A DNA stretch of 64,000 nt from JANMCE01 sp963791625 (GTDB lineage: Bacteria > Actinomycetota > Acidimicrobiia > Acidimicrobiales > Ilumatobacteraceae). Below, in pieces: positions 27,847-34,984 of this stretch. Made by a program: the position numbers and the translations under genes. Below the pieces are notes generated by a model, which ran no database searches, had not been told where the DNA came from, and worked only from the letters and a program-made list of their open reading frames with translations. Every line of letters starts with the position of its first letter. Position 1 is the first letter of the stretch. The stretch covers positions 992,001-1,056,000 of the forward strand of contig CAWBTA010000006.1 of NCBI GenBank assembly GCA_963791625.1, read 5' to 3'.

Positions 27847-27851
27847 TGCGG

Positions 27852-29018
27852 ATGCACGCCGTGTTCATCATCGCCGCCAAAGACCTCCGCCAGCGCGTGC
27901 GAGATCGGTCGGCCATCGTGCTCGGGCTGATTGCGCCGCTCGCGATCGCCACAGTAATGAGTTTTGCCTTCAGTGGGACCGAGTCGTTTCACGCCGATGT
28001 TGCTGTCGTGGATCTCGATGGTGGAGAGATCGCGTCCGCTTACCGGCAGTTGCTGGCCCAACCCGACCTCAGTGCCGTTCTGACCGCCAAGCCACTTGCG
28101 ACCGAGGCCGAAGCGCGCAAGGCGGTCACAGACGGAAAGGTTGCGGCAGCGTGGATCCTGCCAGCGGGACTGACCCAAGCCGTCACAACGAACGGCACGG
28201 CCAGAATCACAACGATCACTGACGTGAATGCGGCGATTGCCGGGGAGGTGGCGGCATCGGTGGCGAACGGGTTCGCCAGCCAGGTAGACGGACAACGGCT
28301 CGCGATCGTTGCGACCATGGCCCTCACCGGCGGCCATGAGGACGTCGTCGCCCTCCGCGCTGCTCTCTCGTCGATGCCCGAGGCCGAACGCATCATCACC
28401 ACCGCAGCCAGCGCGAAAAGGCTCCGCGTCATCAACTACTACGGACCAGGCATGGCTATCTTCTTTGGCTTCTTCGCCATCAGTTTCACGGCCCGAAGCT
28501 GGTTCGCTGACCGAAAGCAGGGCATGATCGACCGAGTGAGCGCAGCTCCCATCGCGCGCTTTGTGCTGGTCGTCGGTAAGGGCTTGTCGGCATTCGTGTT
28601 CAGCCTCTTCAGCCTCAGCGTGATGGGGGTCGTTACGACGATTGGCCTCCATGCCGATTGGGGGCCGCCGGCTGCCGCGCTCGCCGTCTGCGTCGGAATG
28701 GCCCTGGCCATCACGGCACTTGCGGTACTCGTGATCACCGTGGCGAGAACAGAACGTCAGTCCGATGGTCTTGCGTCCATACTGGTGTTTGGCCTGTCAC
28801 TTCTCGGCGGCAACTTCGTGTTCATCTCTGTTGCCCCGCAACTCGTACGCCGACTCGCGCTGCTGACCCCGAACGGCTGGGCGTTGCGCGCCTTCATGGA
28901 CCTGTCTACCGGCGCAGCCGTCGGTTCGATCGTCAAGCCCCTTCTGGCCATGGCGCTGTTTGTGGTGGTCGTGGTATCCATTGCCGCCGCTCTCAGCACG
29001 ACACGGAGGGCTACATGA
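27852..29018 (+). CDS. ABC-2 type transporter permease
   Basis: The 388-residue permease has an N-terminal helix (F-I-I-A-A-K-D-L-R-Q-R), then an extracytoplasmic domain of about 160 residues and five to six C-terminal helices, as in the YhgE/ABC2_membrane_3 class. The ATG at 27852 is chosen; GTG 27846 is an alternative in frame. It overlaps the next permease by 4 nt (ATGA). The two would form a heterodimer with the upstream ATPase. Confidence 0.85.
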   Translation: MHAVFIIAAKDLRQRVRDRSAIVLGLIAPLAIATVMSFAFSGTESFHADVAVVDLDGGEIASAYRQLLAQPDLSAVLTAKPLATEAEARKAVTDGKVAAAWILPAGLTQAVTTNGTARITTITDVNAAIAGEVAASVANGFASQVDGQRLAIVATMALTGGHEDVVALRAALSSMPEAERIITTAASAKRLRVINYYGPGMAIFFGFFAISFTARSWFADRKQGMIDRVSAAPIARFVLVVGKGLSAFVFSLFSLSVMGVVTTIGLHADWGPPAAALAVCVGMALAITALAVLVITVARTERQSDGLASILVFGLSLLGGNFVFISVAPQLVRRLALLTPNGWALRAFMDLSTGAAVGSIVKPLLAMALFVVVVVSIAAALSTTRRAT

Positions 29019-30181
29019 CTTCGCTGGTTTTCGCAAGCACTTCGTTGCGGCGGATCGTTCGCGATCGAACCGCCTTGTTCTTTCTGCTTGCGCTGCCGAT
29101 ACTCGTCATTCTGATCGTCGGGCTTGTCGCCCACGGCGCTGACTCCTTCCGCGTCGGGGTCGTTGACGAAGGTCTCGGCCAAGGACAGTTGGCTCAAGAG
29201 CTCATCACCGCATTCGACAAAGCGCCGTCGCTCACCGTGCGATCGGTGAGCTCAACTGAGGCGGCCGCCACGGCCATACGGCGTGGCGAGATCTCCGCGG
29301 CGATCATTGTCCCCGCCGTCTTTGACACGCTCATGAGGTCGGGAGGAACGGCATCGGTGACGATCATGGGGGAGGGTGCCACGAGCAACGCCCAAGCTGC
29401 CCGGACTGCGGTTGAAGGGGTGGTGACCCAGCACTCGGCGCGGATGAACGCGGCCCGATTTGCTGCCAACATCGCTGGCACCGACTTCACTACTGCGTTG
29501 GCGGTCGCGAATCGAATACAGACGATGCCTGCCAGTCTTTCGGCCACGACCGAAGTGTTGAATGGCTCAGACCAGGCGCGCCCCAGCGGCTTTGCGAGAA
29601 GTGCTCCGACAATGCTGGTGTTGTTCGTGTTCATAAACACCTTGGCCTTCTCTGCCGGACTCATCGAAACCCGCCGGCTCGGCATACACGCTCGCGCCAG
29701 TGCCTCTCCGGTCACGGCCGGGACGATTGTCCTGGGAGAGGCACTGACCTATCTTGCGATCGCTATCGGTCAAGCACTTCTGCTCATCGTTGTCGGCGCG
29801 CTGGCCTTTGGTGTGCGGTGGGGAGACCCGATGGCTGCCGGTGCGCTGGTTCTTTTGTGGGCCCTTGTGGGCACCGGCGTGAGTCTGCTGGCCGGCACCG
29901 TGCTCCGCACTCCGGAGCAGGCGAGCGCCATCGGGCCGGCTATCGGTATGGGCCTCGGCATGCTCGGTGGTTGCATGTGGCCGCTGGAGATCGTTGGTCG
30001 CACCATGCGAACGATCGGCCATCTCACTCCGCACGCATGGGCCGTCGACGGTTGGACGAAGGTCGTCGGTAACGGCGCCACCATCGGCAATATCGTCCGT
30101 CCTCTTGCGATCCTCCTCGGGTGGGCCGCAGTGCTTTTCCTGCTGGCAACCGCTCGACTTCGCAACCGGCTAACGACCTAG
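29015..30181 (+). CDS. ABC-2 type transporter permease
   Basis: The 388-residue paralogue of the preceding permease has the same layout: helix near residues 19-38, extracytoplasmic domain to about 200, then six helices. Residues 9-12 R-R-I-V-R-D-R-T-A match the cytoplasmic elbow helix of ABC-2 permeases. ATG 29015 overlaps the previous stop. The frame is open upstream to 28658 but runs through the previous gene. It ends the exporter operon about 80 nt before the acidic protein gene. Confidence 0.85.
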   Translation: MTSLVFASTSLRRIVRDRTALFFLLALPILVILIVGLVAHGADSFRVGVVDEGLGQGQLAQELITAFDKAPSLTVRSVSSTEAAATAIRRGEISAAIIVPAVFDTLMRSGGTASVTIMGEGATSNAQAARTAVEGVVTQHSARMNAARFAANIAGTDFTTALAVANRIQTMPASLSATTEVLNGSDQARPSGFARSAPTMLVLFVFINTLAFSAGLIETRRLGIHARASASPVTAGTIVLGEALTYLAIAIGQALLLIVVGALAFGVRWGDPMAAGALVLLWALVGTGVSLLAGTVLRTPEQASAIGPAIGMGLGMLGGCMWPLEIVGRTMRTIGHLTPHAWAVDGWTKVVGNGATIGNIVRPLAILLGWAAVLFLLATARLRNRLTT

Positions 30182-30191
30182 AACGAGCGAG

Positions 30192-30205
30192 CGGACCTTC
30201 GTCCG
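30192..30205 (+). promoter_or_regulatory. DosR-like box 1 of tandem pair
   Basis: CGGACCTTCGTCCG is nearly palindromic, CGGAC-N4-GTCCG. It is centred 21 bp upstream of box 2, two DNA helical turns, so both would face the same side. It lies 58 nt from the acidic protein start. Confidence 0.55.
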
Positions 30206-30212
30206 TAGACCG

Positions 30213-30226
30213 AGGACCTTTGACCC
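30213..30226 (+). promoter_or_regulatory. DosR-like box 2 of tandem pair
   Basis: AGGACCTTTGACCC lies 37 nt before ATG 30263. A CACAAT hexamer ends 6 nt before that ATG and could be the -10 element of a leaderless transcript. The spacing equals that seen at hyhB, ftsH, SQR and the haem-binding gene. Confidence 0.55.
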
Positions 30227-30262
30227 GAGAAGTGATTCCCTCATGGGCGTCACAATTGACCT

Positions 30263-30508
30263 ATGACCGGACAGCCAAAGATTCGTGAGACCGACCCCGA
30301 ACACGTCATCGCCCGTGCCCCACTCCGCACCCTTTGGACAGGCGACAACCCGGTAAACGCCGACTCGGGCGAAACGATCGACCCATACGGCGAGGACGTC
30401 GTTCTGCCTCACGTCGAGGAGGGCCCACCGGACGAAGATGAAGAAGTCGACGACGAAGGAGACGACCTCGCAGCCGAAGAATCAGCCCTTCACGTGATTG
30501 AAGAGTAG
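30263..30508 (+). CDS. Small acidic protein, unknown function
   Basis: The 81-residue soluble product has a strongly acidic C-terminal half (P-P-D-E-D-E-E-V-D-D-E-G-D-D). The N-terminal half is less charged, with T-L-W-T-G-D-N-P-V-N-A-D-S-G-E. I do not recognise a family. It is monocistronic: its stop lies 2 nt from the end of the convergent cupredoxin gene. Two DosR-like boxes lie in its short promoter region, the densest arrangement in the window, so it is probably strongly induced by the same regulator. There is no clear ribosome binding site, consistent with a leaderless mRNA. Confidence 0.68.
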   Translation: MTGQPKIRETDPEHVIARAPLRTLWTGDNPVNADSGETIDPYGEDVVLPHVEEGPPDEDEEVDDEGDDLAAEESALHVIEE

Positions 30509-30510
30509 AT

Positions 30511-31056
30511 CTAGGACACAACCAGGGTGCGGTACATACCTGCTGCGTAGTGCCCCGGGATGTTGCAGAGCATCTCGTATTTTCCTGGCTGAAGCTGGAG
30601 TGTCGTCCAGCTGAGCCCGCCGGGATCGATCCCGTCGCCGCCCCCCTCTCCACATGGTTTGGCGGCCTCACCGAGACTGCCGGTCTCGTCGACACGCCCG
30701 TCGCTCTTGACTTGTCGATGGCCGATTCGCTGATCGGCTGGAAGCGGCAGAATGATGAGCTCATGCACGATGCTCCCGGAGTTGACGACGCGGAGGGACA
30801 CTTGGCCTGCGGCGACTGTGGACTTACTGGCGAAGATCCTCATGTGACCGCCCGTCGAGTTGCGCATCATCGAGCCACCCATATCCGCCAGGGTCACGTC
30901 GACTAAGACACCCGGCAACGCGGGAGCGGTGCACTCACCAGAGGGACTCACCCAACCGCGACGAAACCCACCAGCGGCGGCCGCTACAGCCAAGGTCGAC
31001 ACTACCGCAAGGGCCGCTATCGACCCGGCGATCAGTAGTGAGCGTCGATCGATCAT
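30511..31056 (-). CDS. Secreted/membrane-anchored cupredoxin (sulfocyanin-like)
   Basis: The 181-residue product has an N-terminal helix (residues 7-28) that could be a signal or anchor, then a cupredoxin domain. Type 1 copper ligands are visible: His in S-I-V-H-E-L, and the C-terminal loop C-N-I-P-G-H-Y-A-A-G-M supplying Cys, His and Met. A Gly-rich insertion (G-E-G-G-G-D-G) lies before the last strand. It should be a blue-copper electron carrier on the outside of the cytoplasmic membrane. It overlaps the SHOCT gene by 4 nt. Proximity to the SQR operon suggests electron transfer in sulfur or respiratory metabolism, but this is not proven. Confidence 0.82.
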   Translation of the reverse strand: MIDRRSLLIAGSIAALAVVSTLAVAAAAGGFRRGWVSPSGECTAPALPGVLVDVTLADMGGSMMRNSTGGHMRIFASKSTVAAGQVSLRVVNSGSIVHELIILPLPADQRIGHRQVKSDGRVDETGSLGEAAKPCGEGGGDGIDPGGLSWTTLQLQPGKYEMLCNIPGHYAAGMYRTLVVS

Positions 31057-31298
31057 CGTTGTCGAAGCAGGTCGCGACGGGCGGCGAATTCATCCGCGTC
31101 GATTTCTCCTCGGGCGAATCGCTCCTCAAGGAGGTGCATCGCCTGGCTGCTGCTCTGCGCGCCTGGACTTGTTCCCGGCCGACTTCGAACCACGGCGAGA
31201 ATCGCTCCGATCACCAGACCCCAGAACACCAGCATCATGAAACCCATGAGCGCCCAGTCCCCGAAGTCCCAGTTGCCGCCATTCCAACCATGTCTCAT
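31053..31298 (-). CDS. SHOCT-domain small membrane protein
   Basis: The 81-residue product has one hydrophobic helix (about residues 17-40) after an aromatic N-terminus (W-N-G-G-N-W-D-F-G-D-W). A C-terminal SHOCT motif follows: L-L-E-E-R-F-A-R-G-E-I-D-A-D-E-F-A-A-R-R. SHOCT domains are short oligomerisation modules. ATG 31298 is preferred; the upstream frame to 31382 would run over the regulatory site. A near-perfect DosR-like box lies 77 nt upstream. It is co-transcribed with the cupredoxin gene. Confidence 0.8.
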   Translation of the reverse strand: MRHGWNGGNWDFGDWALMGFMMLVFWGLVIGAILAVVRSRPGTSPGAQSSSQAMHLLEERFARGEIDADEFAARRDLLRQR

Positions 31299-31374
31299 CA
31301 CGAATGCCTCCGATCTTCCTCTCACCATCGCAGACGATCCACATGACGGCATAGAGCCGCTCGTCGGCAATACC

Positions 31375-31388
31375 TGGACCAAAGTCCC
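31375..31388 (-). promoter_or_regulatory. DosR-like box upstream of SHOCT/cupredoxin operon
   Basis: The minus strand reads GGGACTTTGGTCCA, one of the best matches to GGGACTWWAGTCCC in the window. It lies 77 nt upstream of the SHOCT gene start, in the gap after the DsrE-like gene. Confidence 0.6.
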
Positions 31389-31436
31389 TGTCGGTGCGAC
31401 GTGACGGGCACGGGCCGGCGCTGAGGTTCGCTTCGA

Positions 31437-31904
31437 TCAGGTGAAGATGATCTCCCCGCCGGCAGCGATGCCGTAGAACTCGCCAACGGTGATGATGTCT
31501 TTCACCTGTTCGATGAAGTCGCCCTTGTCGAGGCCGAACAGATCGACGGACGCTTTGCAGGCGTAAAGGCCCGCACTAGTGTCGGCGATCATCTCGATGA
31601 ACTCGGGAATGGAGGGGATATCGAGCTTCTCCATCTTGCTGTTCATGTAGTGGGTCATCACCGACGAGATACCCGGTAGCCCGCCAAGCATTGTCGCGAA
31701 ATGCAGTCCGGGGTTGCCGACGGTGGCGAGCTTGATGTGCTCGTGGCGGGCTTTGTGAATGGCATCGAGACCGAAGAACGTGAAGAAGAGGTTCGCCTCG
31801 ATTCCTTCGGCCCTGGCACCGTTGGCCATGATGAGCCCGGGATAGATCCCGTCGAGGGAGCCCTTTGAGATGATGATCGAAACCTTTTCAATGGTGTCCG
31901 GCAT
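31437..31904 (-). CDS. DsrE/DsrF-like (DsrE2-type) family protein
   Basis: The 155-residue product has an N-terminal I-I-I-S-K-G-S-L-D-G-I-Y-P-G-L-I-M-A-N-G-A motif and a central G-L-D-A-I segment. A single conserved-looking cysteine lies in L-Y-A-C-K-A-S. This pattern fits the DsrE2-like peroxiredoxin-family subset, which carries sulfane sulfur on cysteine. GAGGAGGAGAC precedes the ATG. It is the third gene after the SQR and TusE/DsrC-like genes, supporting a role in passing persulfide sulfur from sulfide oxidation. Confidence 0.82.
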   Translation of the reverse strand: MPDTIEKVSIIISKGSLDGIYPGLIMANGARAEGIEANLFFTFFGLDAIHKARHEHIKLATVGNPGLHFATMLGGLPGISSVMTHYMNSKMEKLDIPSIPEFIEMIADTSAGLYACKASVDLFGLDKGDFIEQVKDIITVGEFYGIAAGGEIIFT

Positions 31905-31939
31905 GGGGATGTCTCCTCCTCGTAGGTCAAGCGTCGGTG

Positions 31940-32257
31940 TCAGATGCAGCCGCGTGGCTTGGGGATACCGGCGATCCGGGCGGCGATTTTCGCCGGACCC
32001 TTCGGAAAGAGCTGATAGAGCTCTTTGATCGAGACGCCCGATGTCTTACCGAGCACGCGAACGGTTGGTCCCGTGCCCTTGGCTGCAAACTCGCTGCGCA
32101 TGAATCGGATGACGTCCCAATGGCGGTCGGTCACGGTGTCGATACCCTCGCGCTGGGCTAGTTCGGGAACCATGTCTTCACTCCACGTATCCGGATTTAC
32201 GAAGAAGCCTTCCGGATCAACCTCGATGACTGTCTGGGCGACCGTTGTGGTGGGCAT
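31940..32257 (-). CDS. TusE/DsrC-family sulfur relay protein
   Basis: The 105-residue product shows E-V-D-P-E-G-F-F-V-N-P near the N-terminus, then W-S-E-D-M-V-P-E-L-A and D-R-H-W-D-V-I-R-F-M. The C-terminus P-K-P-R-G-C-I has the conserved penultimate cysteine of DsrC/TusE. The second DsrC cysteine about 11 residues earlier is absent, so it resembles TusE or a single-Cys DsrC-like protein. It would accept and pass persulfide sulfur. The start lies 2 nt after the SQR stop and the stop is 36 nt before the DsrE-like start. Confidence 0.85.
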   Translation of the reverse strand: MPTTTVAQTVIEVDPEGFFVNPDTWSEDMVPELAQREGIDTVTDRHWDVIRFMRSEFAAKGTGPTVRVLGKTSGVSIKELYQLFPKGPAKIAARIAGIPKPRGCI

Positions 32258-32259
32258 GG

Positions 32260-33519
32260 TCAGTCCTCCTTTTGGGTGGAGTTGATCGGAATCGCTTTCC
32301 CGGTTGTTGGCATCGCCGACCCGAGGCCGGGAAGGTCACGGCCGGGAAGCAGGCTGTGCCAGTAGAGCGATTCGAAGAGCAGCTTGCCGATGTGATTCAG
32401 CCGGGAATCCTTGAGCAACGGCAGGCCGATGGTGCTGGGGTAGTGCCCAGGCAACGGCTCGGTCTCGTAGTTGAAATCGATCAGCAGGGCCTTGCCGAAG
32501 CCGGTCTCGATAAAGCAGTTGGCATGACCATCGAAGCCCTCAAGGAGTGGCTCGCCCGCCAGGAGCCGGCGAACATTTTCGACCAATGTCTCTCCCTCGA
32601 AATGGGTGACCGAGCCAGCCTTGGACGCCGGAACGTTGGCTGCATCACCGATGACGAAGATGTTGGCGGCCGCCTTGGATTGCAGCGTGTGGGCATCGGT
32701 CGGAACGAAGTTGAGATCATCACCCAACCCAGCCGAGCGACCGATGAAATCGGCCCCGCTGTGCAGCGGAACGATGACGGCAAGATCAAAGTGGACTTCT
32801 CGGTCATCGTAAGAAATCAGCCGACCAGTGGCGCCGTCCACCGAACCGGTATTGAATTCGGTCACGAGGTTGATGTCTTTCTCCGCCAGCATCCCAGCGA
32901 GTCGCTTCGATGCCACCGGTTTCGTGAACGCGCCGTCCAGCGGCGTGACGTAGGTGATGTCCACGTCGTCACGAAGACCGCGCACGCGAAAGAACCAATC
33001 GGCCAAGAAGCAGAACTCGAGCGGAGCGACCGGACACTTGATGGGCATGTCCACCACGTTGACCACGAGATGGCCTCGATCGAATGTCGCCAACGCTCCG
33101 GCGAGCGCACCGGCACCCTCGGGGGTGTAGAAGGTGAACGTCCGCTCCATCCAGCCGGGACCGGTGAGGCCTTCGGTCTCGGATGGCACCAGGATGGCGC
33201 CGGTCGCGATGACCAATACGTCGTAGGGGAACACCGTTTGGTCGGTCAATGTGACGGTGTTGCTGGCAATATCCACTCGCTCGATCGTTGCTTCTCGAAA
33301 CACGATGCCCTCGTGAAGTTGCCGATGACGTCTCCGTACGATGTGGTCGAGGTCCGCCAGCCCGAAGGGCACGAACAGAAGCCCGGGTTGATACACGTGC
33401 AGGTTGTCCTGATCAATGACGGTGATGGACACGTCGTTCACGGGAAACAACCGGCGGAGACGGTTGGCGACGATCGTTCCTCCTGTCCCACCGCCCAGTA
33501 TCACGATCGATCTCGCCAC
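32260..33519 (-). CDS. sqr: Sulfide:quinone oxidoreductase (SQR-like flavoprotein)
   Basis: The roughly 419-residue FAD protein has the N-terminal dinucleotide motif G-G-G-T-G-G, an A-T-G-A motif, and a second FAD contact region V-I-G-D-A-A-N. Cysteines lie at P-I-K-C-P-V-A-P-L-E-F-C and further on in H-A-N-C-F-I-E-T-G-F-G-K, where SQRs place redox cysteines. It would oxidise sulfide to zero-valent sulfur and reduce quinone at the membrane. The frame is open to TTG 33531, but GTG 33519 puts the start 37 nt from the DosR-like box, matching other targets, so it is preferred. TusE- and DsrE-like genes follow. Confidence 0.85.
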   Translation of the reverse strand: MARSIVILGGGTGGTIVANRLRRLFPVNDVSITVIDQDNLHVYQPGLLFVPFGLADLDHIVRRRHRQLHEGIVFREATIERVDIASNTVTLTDQTVFPYDVLVIATGAILVPSETEGLTGPGWMERTFTFYTPEGAGALAGALATFDRGHLVVNVVDMPIKCPVAPLEFCFLADWFFRVRGLRDDVDITYVTPLDGAFTKPVASKRLAGMLAEKDINLVTEFNTGSVDGATGRLISYDDREVHFDLAVIVPLHSGADFIGRSAGLGDDLNFVPTDAHTLQSKAAANIFVIGDAANVPASKAGSVTHFEGETLVENVRRLLAGEPLLEGFDGHANCFIETGFGKALLIDFNYETEPLPGHYPSTIGLPLLKDSRLNHIGKLLFESLYWHSLLPGRDLPGLGSAMPTTGKAIPINSTQKED

Positions 33520-33555
33520 CCCTTCAGACAAGTCGGTCGCGCCCCGTTGGCGGAA

Positions 33556-33569
33556 GAGACGAAGGTCCT
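33556..33569 (-). promoter_or_regulatory. DosR-like box upstream of SQR operon
   Basis: The minus strand reads AGGACCTTCGTCTC, very close to the tandem boxes at 30.2 kb. It ends 37 nt before GTG 33519 and 25 nt before TTG 33531. It could also act on the divergent GerW gene 110 nt away. Confidence 0.5.
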
Positions 33570-33678
33570 CCGATCACCGGTCATTGGGCCGTCGACTGCG
33601 GTACGACGGCACTATTCGTCGTTGTGCGTCCACTATGAGAATGGCCCTGAGAACCGAAGCGATCGGAGGGTCGACATC

Positions 33679-34071
33679 ATGAACGTAACGATGGACCAGG
33701 TAAAGGATGTGTTCAACGGGGTACGAGACAGCTTCACTGTCGGCCGGGTGTTCGGCGAGCCGATTTCCAAGGACGGCGTGATGATCGTGCCTGCGAGTCG
33801 TATTGCCGGAGGGGGCGGAGGCGGTGGAGGGAGCGACGGCAGACACGATCGATCAGCGGTCGACAGCGGGCCGGATGTTGCCGGTGGTCTCGGCATGGGC
33901 TTTGGCGGCACCAGCAAACCGGCTGGCGCCTTCGTCTTCAAAGACGGCGATGTCCGTTGGGTACCGATCGTCAATCGCGACCTTTTGGCTGTCCTGCGAG
34001 CAGCGATCTTGGCGCTGGCGCTTCTGACGGCACGAAGCATCGTGCGTCGGGTTTTCGAACGTTCTCGCTGA
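33679..34071 (+). CDS. GerW/YtfJ-family protein
   Basis: The 130-residue product has the GerW pattern: V-G-R-V-F-G-E-P-I-S-K-D-G-V-M-I-V-P-A-S-R-I-A followed by a Gly-rich stretch (G-G-G-G-G-G-G) and A-F-V-F-K-D-G-D-V. A single C-terminal helix (L-L-A-V-L-R-A-A-I-L-A-L-A-L) may anchor it to the membrane. In Bacillus the homologue affects spore coat and germination, but actinobacterial members outside sporulating groups have unknown roles. GGAGGG lies upstream of the ATG. It is divergent from the SQR operon. Confidence 0.82.
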   Translation: MNVTMDQVKDVFNGVRDSFTVGRVFGEPISKDGVMIVPASRIAGGGGGGGGSDGRHDRSAVDSGPDVAGGLGMGFGGTSKPAGAFVFKDGDVRWVPIVNRDLLAVLRAAILALALLTARSIVRRVFERSR

Positions 34072-34079
34072 GTGATCCG

Positions 34080-34093
34080 CGGACCGAAGTCTG
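34080..34093 (+). promoter_or_regulatory. Possible DosR-like box upstream of SIMPL lipoprotein gene
   Basis: CGGACCGAAGTCTG has intact GGAC and GTC halves but loses the last CC. It is 59 nt before ATG 34152, between the two observed distance classes, so it is a weaker call. Confidence 0.35.
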
Positions 34094-34151
34094 CTCCAAT
34101 CGTGCTGACCGGCCCTACCGGCGGGGGGAAAGGTGGCGGGACAATCCTCGT

Positions 34152-34952
34152 ATGATCAGGACGAGAGACAATATCTGGCCGGTCGCACTGGCCGTGACTG
34201 CCGTGCTGCTCGCCGGATGTGGGTCGACAGCGAAGAACACCGGACCCGCAGGTGCCACCACGACGGCCGCACCCGCCACTACGACGGTCGCCGCACCAAC
34301 GACAGCACCGTCAATGAGCACGCCGATCTTGAACCGGACAGTCACGGCACGGGGCACTGGGCACGCCGCCGGCACGCCCGATCTCCTGCGCATTTCGATG
34401 GGTGTCGAGACATTCGCACCAACGACCGCTGAGGTTCTCGACACCGTGACGGGCAAGGCTGCTCTCGTCACCGATGCAATGAAGGCGCAAGGCGTTCCGC
34501 CGGCCGACATGCAGACCATGCAACTGACCGTCTATCCGCGCTACGACAGCACTGGCCCCTACGGCCCTGGGACGATCTCTGGTTATGTCGCCTCGATGGG
34601 CGTGATCGTGAAGGCCAAGGACATTGCCCGGGCCTCCACGCTCGTGGATGCTGCCGCCAGGGCCGCAGGCGATGCCTTCCGGGTCAACGGCTTGAACTGG
34701 TCGATCGAAAAGCAGGAGCCACTGCTGGCAATTGCCCGGGCCGATGCCGTTGCTCAGGCTGGAGTTCAGGCGAAGCAACTGGCCGACGCAGCCGGAGTGA
34801 AGCTCGGTGCGATCCGTTCGATCAGCGACGAGAGTTCCTACGGCTACACGTACGGAGGGCAGGGTGACATGAGTGGCGGTTCCGGTATTCCGCTGGAACC
34901 AGGCTCGACAGATCTCACCGTGCAAGTCACGGTCGTCTACGAAATCCTGTAA
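34152..34952 (+). CDS. SIMPL-domain (DUF541) lipoprotein
   Basis: The 266-residue precursor has lipobox L-L-A-G-C (Cys23), then a Thr/Ala/Pro-rich linker (T-T-T-A-A-P-A-T-T-T-V). A SIMPL domain follows: V-T-A-R-G-T-G near residue 64, then a segment with A-L-V-T-D-A-M-K-A-Q-G-V, and Y-D-S-T-G-P-Y-G-P-G. Members have been tied to envelope stress and oxidative stress tolerance, but the mechanism is unknown. It is expected on the outer face of the membrane. Confidence 0.87.
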   Translation: MIRTRDNIWPVALAVTAVLLAGCGSTAKNTGPAGATTTAAPATTTVAAPTTAPSMSTPILNRTVTARGTGHAAGTPDLLRISMGVETFAPTTAEVLDTVTGKAALVTDAMKAQGVPPADMQTMQLTVYPRYDSTGPYGPGTISGYVASMGVIVKAKDIARASTLVDAAARAAGDAFRVNGLNWSIEKQEPLLAIARADAVAQAGVQAKQLADAAGVKLGAIRSISDESSYGYTYGGQGDMSGGSGIPLEPGSTDLTVQVTVVYEIL

Positions 34953-34984
34953 CGAGAATCGCGTCCGAACGTAGTGTCGGATCC

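Noticed and set aside
27534..28652. A 372-codon minus-strand frame
   Set aside because: It is antisense to the ABC ATPase and permease genes, rich in Arg/His/Gly, with no domain signature.
32245..34071. A 608-codon open frame on the plus strand
   Set aside because: Its first three quarters lie antisense to the SQR gene, with no recognisable motifs; only the last 130 codons (from 33679) are the GerW-type protein. High GC content produces such long antisense frames.
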